A stretch of 43,243 nt of DNA from Bacillota bacterium (GTDB lineage Bacteria; Bacillota; Clostridia; Oscillospirales; Acutalibacteraceae), in the NCBI GenBank assembly GCA_021771115.1, contig JAETPP010000005.1:1-43243 (forward strand). The letters run 5' to 3'. Under the pieces are notes generated by a model that was not told the origin of the DNA, did no database searches, and saw nothing but the letters and a program-made list of their open reading frames with translations. Of this stretch, positions 1 through 9,378 are shown piece by piece. Position 1 is the stretch's first letter. The number at the start of each line of letters is the position of its first letter. A program made the position numbers and the translations under genes.

Positions 1-41
1 GTTTCCTTGTCTGCGATATAAATCTTTTCTCCTGCTGTCAT
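1..41 (-). CDS. Start of a further tail fibre/tail-associated gene (partial, runs off the left edge)
   Basis: Minus-strand ATG at 41-39 overlaps the stop of the 41..643 ORF; reads MTAGEKIYIADKET and stays open to the edge. Confidence 0.5.
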   Translation of the reverse strand, partial: MTAGEKIYIADKE

Positions 42-643
42 TACTCGTCTACCTCCTGTACATAAATTAGTCCGTTGTCAATTCCGATCCGGTACTTCTG
101 CTTTGTAGTATCGTCCCGGAGTTTGTTGGCGTCCTCTACCAAAAGGGCCGCGCCTGTGCTGTTGATGGTCACCTGGGCGGAATTGTCAACCGTGGCGAAG
201 TAGTCTTGTATGATCTGCGCCGGGTTGTACCCATTGTAAGGCGGCATAAAGTCGCCGTTTTCTCCTGCTGTGACCGTAATGCTGTAAAGCACCTCGGCGC
301 TGTCCTCCGCTCCTGCAGGCTTTCCGTACAGGCCCATCTCGTTAATGTAATAACCCTGTGTAACAAGTGTTTCCCTGGTGACTGGATCCTGGTTAGTAAT
401 GAGCGCCGTGACCTTTACGCTGTAATCGCTGAAAATATCAATATCCGATAAGGGATAGCTGTTTTTCTGCGATTTAAGCGCCGTCCTCTCCTGTAAGGCT
501 GCCAGCGTCTTTTCTGCGGCGGTGTAGTTTCCGTTTCCGGTTACTATCCGAGTAAGCTCGATCTTAATCTCTCCGGCCTGCGCCCTGGTAAGAAGCCGCG
601 CCCCCGCGTTGGTCATGACCGCGTTGTTAAATGGTTGTGGCAT
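41..643 (-). CDS. Phage tail fibre-like / tail-associated protein
   Basis: 200 aa, MPQPFNNAVMTNAGARLLTRAQAG..., directly downstream of tail protein I in a P2-type tail order. Confidence 0.6.
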   Translation of the reverse strand: MPQPFNNAVMTNAGARLLTRAQAGEIKIELTRIVTGNGNYTAAEKTLAALQERTALKSQKNSYPLSDIDIFSDYSVKVTALITNQDPVTRETLVTQGYYINEMGLYGKPAGAEDSAEVLYSITVTAGENGDFMPPYNGYNPAQIIQDYFATVDNSAQVTINSTGAALLVEDANKLRDDTTKQKYRIGIDNGLIYVQEVDE

Positions 644-1667
644 CGTCTTTTCCTCCTTCTTCTATAATGGATTTCGTGTATCTACTATTTAACGCCGATA
701 TGGCGAAAATAGCCCCCTTGACGGCTCCTCCTTCCCTGGTGTAGCCGTCAATGATGGCAGCCGGTTTTGTGGCCGCCGCTGCAGCCGTCCCGGCCTGTCT
801 GGCCACTGCTGCTATGCTCTCGCCTTCCTGGGTGTAGCCGTCGATAATGGCGGCCGGTTTCGTCGTCCCTGTGGCCGCTGTGCCGGTCTTAAGGGGCTCG
901 GTGTGTATTTCCTCGGCCTCGAAGCTTAACGCCTCTCTGACGGCCGCCTGGTGCGTCTGGCGGGCCTCTGCGGTGCCTGAGTAAACTATGTTTCCGGATT
1001 TCCTGGTTTCCTCGTAGCCGTCAATGATGGCAGCAGGCCTGTATTCCGGGAAAGCTGCCGCCGCTGCGTGGATGGCATGGTCTATCCGGCGGGCCACCTC
1101 GTAACCGTCAATAATGGGGGCCGGTCTGTAATGCGGATCAATGCAAGCCCCCGCATAGATCGTCTGCTCAATGGTCCGGTGGATTTCTATCGCCTGTATA
1201 TGGCTTCGGGTGTTCTTTACTCTCCGGATCATGTCCGAAAAGAAAGAAAGCATATCCTCCGTCATGAGCGCGTTGGTCTTAATCTTGAACCAGTACGGCT
1301 CCCCGCCATACTCGAACCACTCCGCGACCTCGCCCTCACCAAAAACTATAGCGACTAATTCCTCAACGGCCGCCGGTGTCCCTGCAGTCATATACCAAAT
1401 TAAGGTATTACGTACAAGCCCGCGCTTTACGTCAAGCTCCAGGGCGTCGCTGTAATACTGCGTCCTAAGCTCCTTCGCCAAAAGGTCAACTACGAAGTCC
1501 GGGGCCGTCTCTATGCTGCAATAGATATAGCATAGCTGCGTGTATTTATGTAAAAGCCGGGTACCTTCCCGGACTGCGAAGCTGAACGCCTGGGCGGCCG
1601 GATCCTCTGTCAAGTTGTGGGCGAGGATGTCTGTTATCTGTCCATCAATAAATTTAATCAACCTCAA
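627..1667 (-). CDS. P2 gpI-like tail protein with a repeat-containing C-terminal extension
   Basis: 346 aa; N-terminal gpI-like region (LAKELRTQYYSDALELDVKRGLVRNTLIWYMTAGTPAAVEELVAIVFGEGEVAEWFEYGG) followed by PAxIIDGY repeats; located after baseplate J. Confidence 0.85.
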   Translation of the reverse strand: MRLIKFIDGQITDILAHNLTEDPAAQAFSFAVREGTRLLHKYTQLCYIYCSIETAPDFVVDLLAKELRTQYYSDALELDVKRGLVRNTLIWYMTAGTPAAVEELVAIVFGEGEVAEWFEYGGEPYWFKIKTNALMTEDMLSFFSDMIRRVKNTRSHIQAIEIHRTIEQTIYAGACIDPHYRPAPIIDGYEVARRIDHAIHAAAAAFPEYRPAAIIDGYEETRKSGNIVYSGTAEARQTHQAAVREALSFEAEEIHTEPLKTGTAATGTTKPAAIIDGYTQEGESIAAVARQAGTAAAAATKPAAIIDGYTREGGAVKGAIFAISALNSRYTKSIIEEGGKDDATTI

Positions 1668-2808
1668 GCCCTCCGTATACTATATTTGTACTTGTAACCT
1701 TAGCCACCTCCGTATCTGCCAATACCTTAAAAACCGGCTGGCGGATCTCCGCTCTCTTGATTCCTGCTTTCTTAAGGTAGGCCATCAGCTCGTCGGGGTT
1801 TACGTCCCGGCCGATTCCGGTGCTCTGCCATAGTTGGTAATCGCTGACGGCCTGCTGCACCTGAGCCTGGATCTGCGTCGCGCTGTTCATGTCGCTGGTG
1901 TTTATGAAGTAAGTAAAATCTACGCTGTAGCTTACAACGTCCGGAGCCGCAACCTGTACCAGGTCCGTAAGCGGCCTCTTGCTTCTCTGCTGCAGGTGCT
2001 CCGCCATTCCTGCGATCATGGTCTCGTTTGGGATGGAACCGTCTTTTAATATAAAGCGTATATCCACTACGCCTGGAGTCGGCGAAGTCGGTAAAACGTC
2101 GCCGATCTCCTGGCTGTAGCTCTTGGCATGATATATATAGGCGTCGTCCGGTCCGGCCGTGGAAAAGCTGGAAGGCGCCAGGTATGTCCGCTCTGCTATG
2201 CTCTGATCGGATTCGTCCCCGGTACCCTTGGCCGTCGTTTCAATGTTGGCGACGCTCTCAATGAAGGCGACCGGGTCAACCAGTACGGAAAGCTCCCCGG
2301 CCATATATCCGTTGCCCTGCTCCCCGGCCTCGGTGCAATACATCATTAAAGTTATCTCTGTATCTCCGGCGGGGATCTCCGCGTAGTCTGCCGTTTCAAA
2401 ATAGACGGCGTAGTCTGCCGTTATCCTGCTTCCGGCCGGGATAGGCGTGGCCGCCTCCCTGGGTCCTGCAAGCTTCCAGCGCACCTGTACTTGTGCCTTC
2501 TCCGGCTCTTTTGCCGTAACCTTCTTAAGGGCTGCAAGGTTTTTAAGGTAATCCCCATAAGCGTACTTAAGAAAATTCATCTTGCCCGCCTTGTCTACCT
2601 GCTGCAGGCCCTGGTAAATAATTTGTGCCGCTGAAAGCATCATAACGCGGTACGGGTCCGCCCTGGCTAGGGTAATACGCTTCCCGGTGATCTGTTTGTA
2701 GTTGTCGTAAAAGGCGTTAAGTAAAAGCGCCTGTACGTCCGTTAATGTCAAATTGTCTATAAAGCTTATATCCGGTAAATTGTCTATGCTCTCAAGCATA
2801 TCAGTCAT
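1654..2808 (-). CDS. Baseplate assembly protein J-like
   Basis: 384 aa, baseplate J-like sequence and synteny (W-J-I order). Confidence 0.9.
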   Translation of the reverse strand: MTDMLESIDNLPDISFIDNLTLTDVQALLLNAFYDNYKQITGKRITLARADPYRVMMLSAAQIIYQGLQQVDKAGKMNFLKYAYGDYLKNLAALKKVTAKEPEKAQVQVRWKLAGPREAATPIPAGSRITADYAVYFETADYAEIPAGDTEITLMMYCTEAGEQGNGYMAGELSVLVDPVAFIESVANIETTAKGTGDESDQSIAERTYLAPSSFSTAGPDDAYIYHAKSYSQEIGDVLPTSPTPGVVDIRFILKDGSIPNETMIAGMAEHLQQRSKRPLTDLVQVAAPDVVSYSVDFTYFINTSDMNSATQIQAQVQQAVSDYQLWQSTGIGRDVNPDELMAYLKKAGIKRAEIRQPVFKVLADTEVAKVTSTNIVYGGLEVD

Positions 2809-3154
2809 GAAAATCGCCTCCTAACTCCTCCTCCTGGTCCTCCTTGTATTCCTCGTTTGGCCCGATCAAGAAATAATTTATAATAGTACCGTTTGCCGGA
2901 TCCCCTTCTATCGTGACCTCCCTAAGCTCCGCCCTTGGCTCGTATAGCTCCAGCTTATCAATTACGGCCAGCGCTGCCTGGTTCTTGGCTACGTTGATCG
3001 GAAGCCCTATAAAGTCCTGGGGTATGCCGTAAGAACGATCTCCGGGGCATGTTCCTTCTGGCGTCTCAATCAGGGCTGTAACATTCCGCTTTATCTCGGC
3101 TACGATTCCGGCACTCAAGTAGTCGAAGCCTACAAATTTTACTATTGACTTCAT
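2801..3154 (-). CDS. GPW/gp25 family baseplate protein
   Basis: Start likely MKSIVKFVGFDYL (ATG at 3154, preceded by GGAGGAGC) rather than the longer 3187 start; P2 gpW/T4 gp25-like with synteny. Confidence 0.8.
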   Translation of the reverse strand: MKSIVKFVGFDYLSAGIVAEIKRNVTALIETPEGTCPGDRSYGIPQDFIGLPINVAKNQAALAVIDKLELYEPRAELREVTIEGDPANGTIINYFLIGPNEEYKEDQEEELGGDFHD

Positions 3155-3167
3155 GTGCTCCTCCTTC

Positions 3168-3566
3168 TTATGTCGGGTATTCCTCAATGGTTAGGTCTGC
3201 GGATGCCCGTACTAACTCGCCGCCGTTCCATACTTCGTCCCAGGTCTCGCTTATGCTGTTTATGGTCATCCTGCTGCTGCCTACTTTTTTCCCGCCTATT
3301 ACAAGATTCGCCGGTGTCCCGTTCCGGACGTATTTCTCTATCGCATCTAAGGTCTTGCGCGGCTTCACGCCGTGTCTTGCGTCCAGCTTAATGGTAAATG
3401 TAACCTTTTCAATATCCGGCCCCAGGAACTGGCGGAGCGGTTTCTTTCCGATTCTGGAATGGGTAGCCCAGCGCCCGGATACTTCGCGCTTGAAATTCTG
3501 CGGATTTAATATTCTTCTGTCGCTCGTCTCAAAGGTGATAAGCGATCCAAAATTCCCTATAGCCAT
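3168..3566 (-). CDS. P2 gpU-like tail protein
   Basis: 132 aa, MAIGNFGSLITFETSDRRILNPQNFKREVSGRWATHSRIG..., typical of gpU family; synteny. Confidence 0.85.
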   Translation of the reverse strand: MAIGNFGSLITFETSDRRILNPQNFKREVSGRWATHSRIGKKPLRQFLGPDIEKVTFTIKLDARHGVKPRKTLDAIEKYVRNGTPANLVIGGKKVGSSRMTINSISETWDEVWNGGELVRASADLTIEEYPT

Positions 3567-3581
3567 TCTTCTCCGCCTCCC

Positions 3582-4070
3582 TTATCCTAATTTCTGTATA
3601 ATCTCCGCAAGGGTGATCGTCCCGGCGCTGCAGGAAAATGTCATGGTATTGCCCTTAAAGGTAGCGGCCCCCGCTGCCTCTATGCCGACGGTGTCTCCTA
3701 CTGCGTCAATGTCGGAGCCGCTAAAGGATACGTTGTCGCCGTGAAGCTCCAGCTTTTTCTCCTCCCCGTCGTAGTCTATATAAGCCTCGCCTTTCTTGTG
3801 TGCAAACTCTTTTCTATATACGTCCTTCCCGCTCCTGCCTGGATCGTTGGCCGTGTTCCAAAAGGTACCCATAACGTAACCGGCCTCCATGCCGTTGCTC
3901 AAGTGTCCGACCAGAACGTAGTCGCCGACCTGCGGCATCTTGTATTCGTCGTTAAAGGTCAACATGGGCAGGGACTTTGTGACGGCTCCGTCTCGGTCTG
4001 TATAAAGCACCCGGATCATACCGTTATCGTAATCAATACTTGAAACTTTCCCGATCCTCAATTCTGCCAT
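3582..4070 (-). CDS. Baseplate assembly protein V-like (spike)
   Basis: 162 aa; GKVSSIDYDNGMIRVLYTDRDGAVTKSLPML..., gpV-type OB-like start; synteny. Confidence 0.85.
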   Translation of the reverse strand: MAELRIGKVSSIDYDNGMIRVLYTDRDGAVTKSLPMLTFNDEYKMPQVGDYVLVGHLSNGMEAGYVMGTFWNTANDPGRSGKDVYRKEFAHKKGEAYIDYDGEEKKLELHGDNVSFSGSDIDAVGDTVGIEAAGAATFKGNTMTFSCSAGTITLAEIIQKLG

Positions 4071-4091
4071 TACCTTCTCGCCTCCTTCCTT

Positions 4092-5393
4092 TTACGCCTT
4101 TGTTAAGCTGCTCTTTGCGCACCAGCCGTATCGGGTGCCGCCTTTCCGCTTGGCCACTCCGTACTGGTATTTATAGTTGCTTCCTAAAATCTCCGTAATG
4201 TACATAGTCATTCCGCTGCAGCTATTACTCCGGCCGCCGTTGCCTGCGTAATAGGCGGGGCCGTTTACTATAACTTTATCCCCAACGGCCAGGGCGCCGG
4301 TGTCGGCTGCTGGTGCCTTGCTGGTGGCTGCGGCCTTCGTTGGCTTAATGGACGAAGAATTAGTAATATTTTTAATTTTGGTCTGTACCTTGTGAAGCTC
4401 CAGGGCCATGGTATAGGCTCCTTCCGCCTCTATGTTATGGGTTACTTTATCAACAAAATATTTCCCGTTTAGGTTATAAGCTCCCTTAATGTTGATACAG
4501 ACTCCGGCTACGATTTTCAAATTTGCCTTTATAGTCGCGCTCATGGTTACGGCCTGGCGGTTTTCTTTGTTTACCCTGGCGCATGCCTTGATCCGCGCGT
4601 CCGGCAGGCTGTCTACCTTCTCGGTAAGGTTTAGCATCCTGTTTCCGGATCCGACCGTAAGCGTCAGCTCCTCGTCGTCGTCGCCCTTGGTATATTTGAT
4701 CGTTGCTCCTGTATATGTGCCTGTAAGCGTTGTATTATAGCTCCAGTCTTGAAAATCGTTAATACTGTAGGTAGCAACGGCTTTTTTCGATTCATAGCTG
4801 TCTATATCGTAAATAATAACTTTCCCAAAATAGACCTTTATGTATAGCCCGTAATCCTCGCATAGCTTATTAAGAAATTCGCAGTCCGTCTGCTTATTCT
4901 GCTCCATGCTGGCTATGGTTATTTTGCCCGCGTCGTAATGAAGGCTTAAACCGTAGCGCTTTGTAATCTTCCGGGCTATTTCTTGTATAGTGACCTTCTC
5001 CCAGGTATAGGTGCGCTGCGTCGCCCGGAAGGCCTGGCCCTCTGGAACAGAAACGCCGCCGACGGTGCATATAAGCGTCGGCCCGCTGAAAGAAAGATCA
5101 TCACAACAAAATTTGCCGCAAGAAAAAGAAAGGTCTTTCCCTGCTGCGTCCCAGCTGTATAGCTTTATCTTGGCGACCATTTTATCGCCTTTTTTTGGTA
5201 GCCACTTGTTTGCCCATCTCAGGTCCTTATTGCAAACCTTAAGGCTTAACGTGTCGGACTGTCCCGTGGCTGCGTCAACGTAAGAAAAGCCCTCCTCGTA
5301 CTCCGCCATTTTGTCGGCGGTCCGTGTGGCCGCCCTTCCTTTTGGCGTATATGTTATATTTACTTTTGCCTTCCTGGGCGTGTTCTTCCCCAT
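4092..5393 (-). CDS. Late control gene D (gpD)-like tail protein with a C-terminal SH3-like segment
   Basis: 433 aa; gpD-like body, then AVGDKVIVNGPAYYAGNGGRSNSCSGMTMYITEI...RYGWCAKSSL. Confidence 0.85.
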   Translation of the reverse strand: MGKNTPRKAKVNITYTPKGRAATRTADKMAEYEEGFSYVDAATGQSDTLSLKVCNKDLRWANKWLPKKGDKMVAKIKLYSWDAAGKDLSFSCGKFCCDDLSFSGPTLICTVGGVSVPEGQAFRATQRTYTWEKVTIQEIARKITKRYGLSLHYDAGKITIASMEQNKQTDCEFLNKLCEDYGLYIKVYFGKVIIYDIDSYESKKAVATYSINDFQDWSYNTTLTGTYTGATIKYTKGDDDEELTLTVGSGNRMLNLTEKVDSLPDARIKACARVNKENRQAVTMSATIKANLKIVAGVCINIKGAYNLNGKYFVDKVTHNIEAEGAYTMALELHKVQTKIKNITNSSSIKPTKAAATSKAPAADTGALAVGDKVIVNGPAYYAGNGGRSNSCSGMTMYITEILGSNYKYQYGVAKRKGGTRYGWCAKSSLTKA

Positions 5394-5408
5394 GGCCGTC
5401 GCCCTCCC

Positions 5409-5654
5409 TTATTCGTCGTATGGATCCCGCTCGCTGTCGGTTCTGTCGGTTCGCCATGGCGGCAGATCGCCGTCCCGTTCCTCCGGTAAAACCGGAGTAT
5501 TAAGGACGGTACCCGCTGAAAAAACAAGAATATCTAAGAAGGCGTAATTACTTTGCATCAGAAAATCGGCGTGTCTTTCTTCGCCGTATACCTCCAGCGC
5601 TATATTGTCCCAGGTGTCGCCCTGCTTCGTGGTGTAGGTGTCTTTCCTCGCCAT
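5409..5654 (-). CDS. Tail protein X (LysM-like)
   Basis: 81 aa, TYTTKQGDTWDNIALEVYGEERHADFLMQSN, LysM-like gpX family. Confidence 0.85.
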   Translation of the reverse strand: MARKDTYTTKQGDTWDNIALEVYGEERHADFLMQSNYAFLDILVFSAGTVLNTPVLPEERDGDLPPWRTDRTDSERDPYDE

Positions 5655-5667
5655 GCTTTGCCTCCTG

Positions 5668-8600
5668 TTAAAACTTTGTTCTATCGTTTTCCCGCTGCCA
5701 CTGTTTCATCATCTTGTTAAATTCTGCCTGGCTCATCCGCTCCGCCTCCACTGCGTCCTCCTTCGTGGCGCTCCCGTAAAGGTTGTAAGTAGGCGAGTAG
5801 CTTATGTTTGGGCCGCCTGCTCCTGCAAGCTCTGGCCCTCCGGTTCCTCCACCGCCTCCGCCGGTACCTATGCCCTGGATCCGCTGCAAAAGGGATTCTA
5901 TAATGCTTCCCCCGCTGCTTTCCCTTATGGCGTCGGTAAGCATGGTTTTCATTTTGCTCCATAAGGTATCAAGTGGCAGGACGGCTTCCGCCCCTGCTTC
6001 CCCTACGCCCTGGAGCCCGTTGCTGGCGGTGTTTAATACTGTCGGGGATCCGAAGATGCCGCCGAGTGCGTTCCAATTTACTGAAAACTGTGGAACACTT
6101 ACGCTTCCGCCGTCTCCGTATGAAACAGAATTTGTCGAAACGCTTATAACCGGGATCCTCGGTTTCGGGATCGTTATGGTCATATTCTCGAAGGCTGATT
6201 TAACTGCTTGGGCCGCCGCCTGGGCTTTTGTCTGGACTGTGTTTACCAGGCTGCTCAGCGCGCTGTCTGCTTTGCTCTGTGCTGTGCTCCATCCGGTGTC
6301 TAATGCTCCATTGACGCCGGTGGCCAGGCTGCTTGCCGCTGTTGTAACTGCTCCGGCGTTGTTTGTCATGCCGGTGCTTATCGCTGTCGCCCCGCTCGCT
6401 CCTGCGGTCGTCAGTGTTCCTGTAAGGCCTGCCGTATTTACGGCGATTCCGGATGTGTCTATCGTCGCGCCTGCCACGCTTTGGTTTAGGCTGCTCGTTA
6501 AAGCTTGCCCTCCGGCCGTTCCTGCTGCTGTCATGTTCGTGGTAAGGGCTGCGGTGTCCATGCCCATAGCGGAAGTATCAAGCGTAAAGCCGCTTAGGGA
6601 GTCCGTCATGCCGGTGGTGTAGGCTGTGGCCACTGTGGTTCCGGCTGTTGTCGCGCCGGTGGTGTCTAAGTTACTAAAGGCGTTGGCCGACATGGCGCTG
6701 GCTGCTGCCGTAACCGTCCCGGCGTTGTTCTGTATTCCGGATGCGTAACTGTCAACGACGGCCGCGCTCTGGCTGGAAGTGTCCGGGATGTCAACCTCTC
6801 CGCCCGTAAACAAGCTCTTAATAGCGTTCCATAAGCTCTTTCCGGTGCTCAAGATTCCATCAATCAAGCCTTTTATGATCTGGATGCCTACATCGAGCCA
6901 GTTGGTGCTTAAAATCGTGTCAATTATGGCCCCGACCAGCTGCGGTATTGCCGCTACGAGCTGCGGTATTGCCTGTATAAGGCCGGTCGCCAATGTAATA
7001 ATAATCTGTATCGCCGCTTGTGCTATATTTCCCAAATTCGCTATAATGCCCTGAATTAAGCTAATAATAAGCTGGATCCCGGACTGTATGATCATGGGTA
7101 GCATCTGCGTTATACCCGTAACCAGGCTCATTATAATCTGGACCGCTGACTGCAAAATAAGCGGTAAATTACTAAGCAGGCCTTGCGCCAAATTCAAAAT
7201 AAGCTGTAGCCCCATTTGTACGAGGCTGGGTAGCATCTGAGCTATGCCCGTAAGAAGGCTCGTTATAAGCTGAACTGCCGCCGCGATCAGCTGCGGGGCG
7301 TTCGCGCTTATGCTGTTCACCAAAGTTTGAACCAACGTAAGGGCCGTCGAGATAATTGTGGGTAGCCGCTGTATAATTCCGTTCACAAAATTCGTGATCG
7401 CCTGCGTCCCGTTTGTAATCAAAGTAGGAAGCTGCGAGGAAATACTGGCCGCCAGCTGTGTAACTATGTCAATTCCTGCAAGTAAAACCTGCGGAACCAA
7501 TGAAAAAAGACCGTTAATAAAAACGGTCAATACCTGCGCCGCCGTGTCGGCCAGCGCTCCTGCGTTGCTGGCTATTCCCTGGACGAAGCTGCCTATAAGG
7601 TCAACTCCCATAGAAACAACCTGCGGGGCGTAACCCGCTATAACATTTACTGCTTCGGATAGGCATCCGCCAATAGCTCCGACCATGCCCTCCATGCCGC
7701 CCTCGCTGTACGCTGCGGAAAGCTCCTCGACCATGCCGGTGGCCAGCTGCGTCATGGAACGGAGCGGCCCGTTCAAATCCTGGTAAATGCTGATTCCCAG
7801 GTCTGAAAGTCCGGACTGCAATATTTTTATATCGCCGTCCAAATTGTCAAGCTGTATAGAGTACATATCCTCGCAAGCTCCGGCGCTGTTCTCAATGGCT
7901 GCACTTAATTCATCCCACCGGTCGGTGCAATTTGAAAGCATAGCGTTTGCTGCTGTAAGGTCGGTCTTATTGAAAAGCGTAGAAATAATGCTGTCTTTCT
8001 GCGCGTTGGTCATGCCTTCCATGCCGCTCTGCAAGTCCTTAAAAATATCGTTAAGGCCGCGCATGTTTCCCTGGGCGTCGTATACGTCGACGCCTAATTG
8101 GCTCAAGGCCTTGGAAGCGTCCCCCGTCGGGCTCTGCAGGCTTAAAATCATATTCCGGAGATGTGTGCCGCCCTCGGCTCCCTTAAGGCTGTTATCTGCC
8201 AAAATGCCCAGGGCCGTGTTAAGCTCCGTCGTGCCTCCTGCCAGGCCCTTGGCTGTGCCTCCTACGGTAAGTATGGCTTCGCCTAACTGCGAGACGCTGG
8301 TGTTCGCCTTGCTGGCCGTTTGCGCCAGCTGGTCCGCGAAGGTGTTTAAGTTGGCCTCCGTTGCTTCGAGCCCCAGGGCGCTCATGCTGTCTGTTACCAT
8401 GTCGCTGGCTCGTGCCAGGTCCATAGCTCCGGCCCCTGCAAGCTTCAGAACTGTGGGCAGCGCCGTGGCTGCCTGGTCCGCGTCGTAACCTGCAAGGGCT
8501 AAATAGTTTAAGGCTTCGGCCGCCTCCGTAGCCGAGAAAGCCGTTGTACGGCCGCACTCCCTGGCGGCGTCCTCAAGTGTTGCGAAGGCTGCCGCTCCCT

Positions 8601-8850
8601 CCTCTGTGGTGGTGTCTATGAGCATCGTGGCCTGCACTTGGCTCATGGCGGTTTCAAATTCTTTGCCTACGTTTACGGCCGCGACGGCTATGGCTCCGAC
8701 GGCTGCGGCTGCGGCGGCTGTGGCGGCTGATATGGTTTTTGTAAGCTGCTTTACGCCGCTTCCGGCTTTGCCTAATGCGTTTGTAAATGAAGCCTCGACT
8801 TTGCCTGCTATCTTTATAGCAAGCTCCATCTCTTTGCTGCTACTTGCCAT
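5668..8850 (-). CDS. Tail tape measure protein (TP901-type core)
   Basis: 1060 aa; TMP core (MSQVQATM...TAFSATEAAEALNYLALAGYD), repeated hydrophobic segments; SD AAAGGAGG upstream of ATG at 8850. Confidence 0.95.
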   Translation of the reverse strand: MASSSKEMELAIKIAGKVEASFTNALGKAGSGVKQLTKTISAATAAAAAAVGAIAVAAVNVGKEFETAMSQVQATMLIDTTTEEGAAAFATLEDAARECGRTTAFSATEAAEALNYLALAGYDADQAATALPTVLKLAGAGAMDLARASDMVTDSMSALGLEATEANLNTFADQLAQTASKANTSVSQLGEAILTVGGTAKGLAGGTTELNTALGILADNSLKGAEGGTHLRNMILSLQSPTGDASKALSQLGVDVYDAQGNMRGLNDIFKDLQSGMEGMTNAQKDSIISTLFNKTDLTAANAMLSNCTDRWDELSAAIENSAGACEDMYSIQLDNLDGDIKILQSGLSDLGISIYQDLNGPLRSMTQLATGMVEELSAAYSEGGMEGMVGAIGGCLSEAVNVIAGYAPQVVSMGVDLIGSFVQGIASNAGALADTAAQVLTVFINGLFSLVPQVLLAGIDIVTQLAASISSQLPTLITNGTQAITNFVNGIIQRLPTIISTALTLVQTLVNSISANAPQLIAAAVQLITSLLTGIAQMLPSLVQMGLQLILNLAQGLLSNLPLILQSAVQIIMSLVTGITQMLPMIIQSGIQLIISLIQGIIANLGNIAQAAIQIIITLATGLIQAIPQLVAAIPQLVGAIIDTILSTNWLDVGIQIIKGLIDGILSTGKSLWNAIKSLFTGGEVDIPDTSSQSAAVVDSYASGIQNNAGTVTAAASAMSANAFSNLDTTGATTAGTTVATAYTTGMTDSLSGFTLDTSAMGMDTAALTTNMTAAGTAGGQALTSSLNQSVAGATIDTSGIAVNTAGLTGTLTTAGASGATAISTGMTNNAGAVTTAASSLATGVNGALDTGWSTAQSKADSALSSLVNTVQTKAQAAAQAVKSAFENMTITIPKPRIPVISVSTNSVSYGDGGSVSVPQFSVNWNALGGIFGSPTVLNTASNGLQGVGEAGAEAVLPLDTLWSKMKTMLTDAIRESSGGSIIESLLQRIQGIGTGGGGGGTGGPELAGAGGPNISYSPTYNLYGSATKEDAVEAERMSQAEFNKMMKQWQRENDRTKF

Positions 8851-9375
8851 ACGCCTCCGCCACCTCCTTTGCTACTTCTGTTAGGTCAAAAATAGACAGG
8901 TCCTCGATGGTGTCGAGGCCTGTCCTTAAAAGAATTGAAAGCCTTATAGTTAATTTGCGAAGATGGACGCCGTCTGTTGGTTTTAATCCTCGCCGTAGAA
9001 AAAATTTGTTACTTTATTTTTTACCTTGATCGCCTCTTTCGGCGGCAGCGCCTGGAAGAACTCGACCGGCATCTTGGTGGCCTTGCTTGCAAAAATACAA
9101 GCGTATTCCAGGGACATCTCCGGTAATACGTTAATGCTTCCGGATCTCTCCATGGTCCGCTGTGCCTGGATCATATCCTTGGCGCTCAAGTCCTCAAGGC
9201 CGCTCATGTCGATCTCCGTGTAGGTGTTATCCTCCCAAATAAACGGCTTGCGGAACTTGATTAAATACTTGTTTTCCTCCTCCTGCTCCGAGGCCGGTTC
9301 TGCCGCCGTGGTAACGGGGATCTGCTCCTTCGGCTCCTGCTCTCTGCTTACTGCTTCAAAATCTCTCTTTTCCAT
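8840..9375 (-). CDS. Tail assembly chaperone, predicted -1 frameshifted long product (~178 aa)
   Basis: A AAT TTT heptamer at 9007-9001; the -1 frame is open to TAG at 8842-8840, adding FLRRGLKPTDGVHLRKLTIRLSILLRTGLDTIEDLSIFDLTEVAKEVAEAYGK. Confidence 0.75.
8983..9375 (-). CDS. Tail assembly chaperone (short, 0-frame product)
   Basis: 130 aa between tail tube and tape measure; ends ...VKNKVTNFFYGED. Confidence 0.8.
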   Translation of the reverse strand: MEKRDFEAVSREQEPKEQIPVTTAAEPASEQEEENKYLIKFRKPFIWEDNTYTEIDMSGLEDLSAKDMIQAQRTMERSGSINVLPEMSLEYACIFASKATKMPVEFFQALPPKEAIKVKNKVTNFFYGED

Positions 9376-9378
9376 GCT

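Noticed and set aside
735-1125. Diversity-generating retroelement variable region in tail protein I
   Set aside because: No reverse transcriptase, template repeat or Avd-like gene seen in the window; repeats look like protein-domain duplications.
6900-7480. Repeated hydrophobic ~22-aa segments in the tape measure as a novel element
   Set aside because: Repetitive hydrophobic/helical segments are normal in tape measure proteins.
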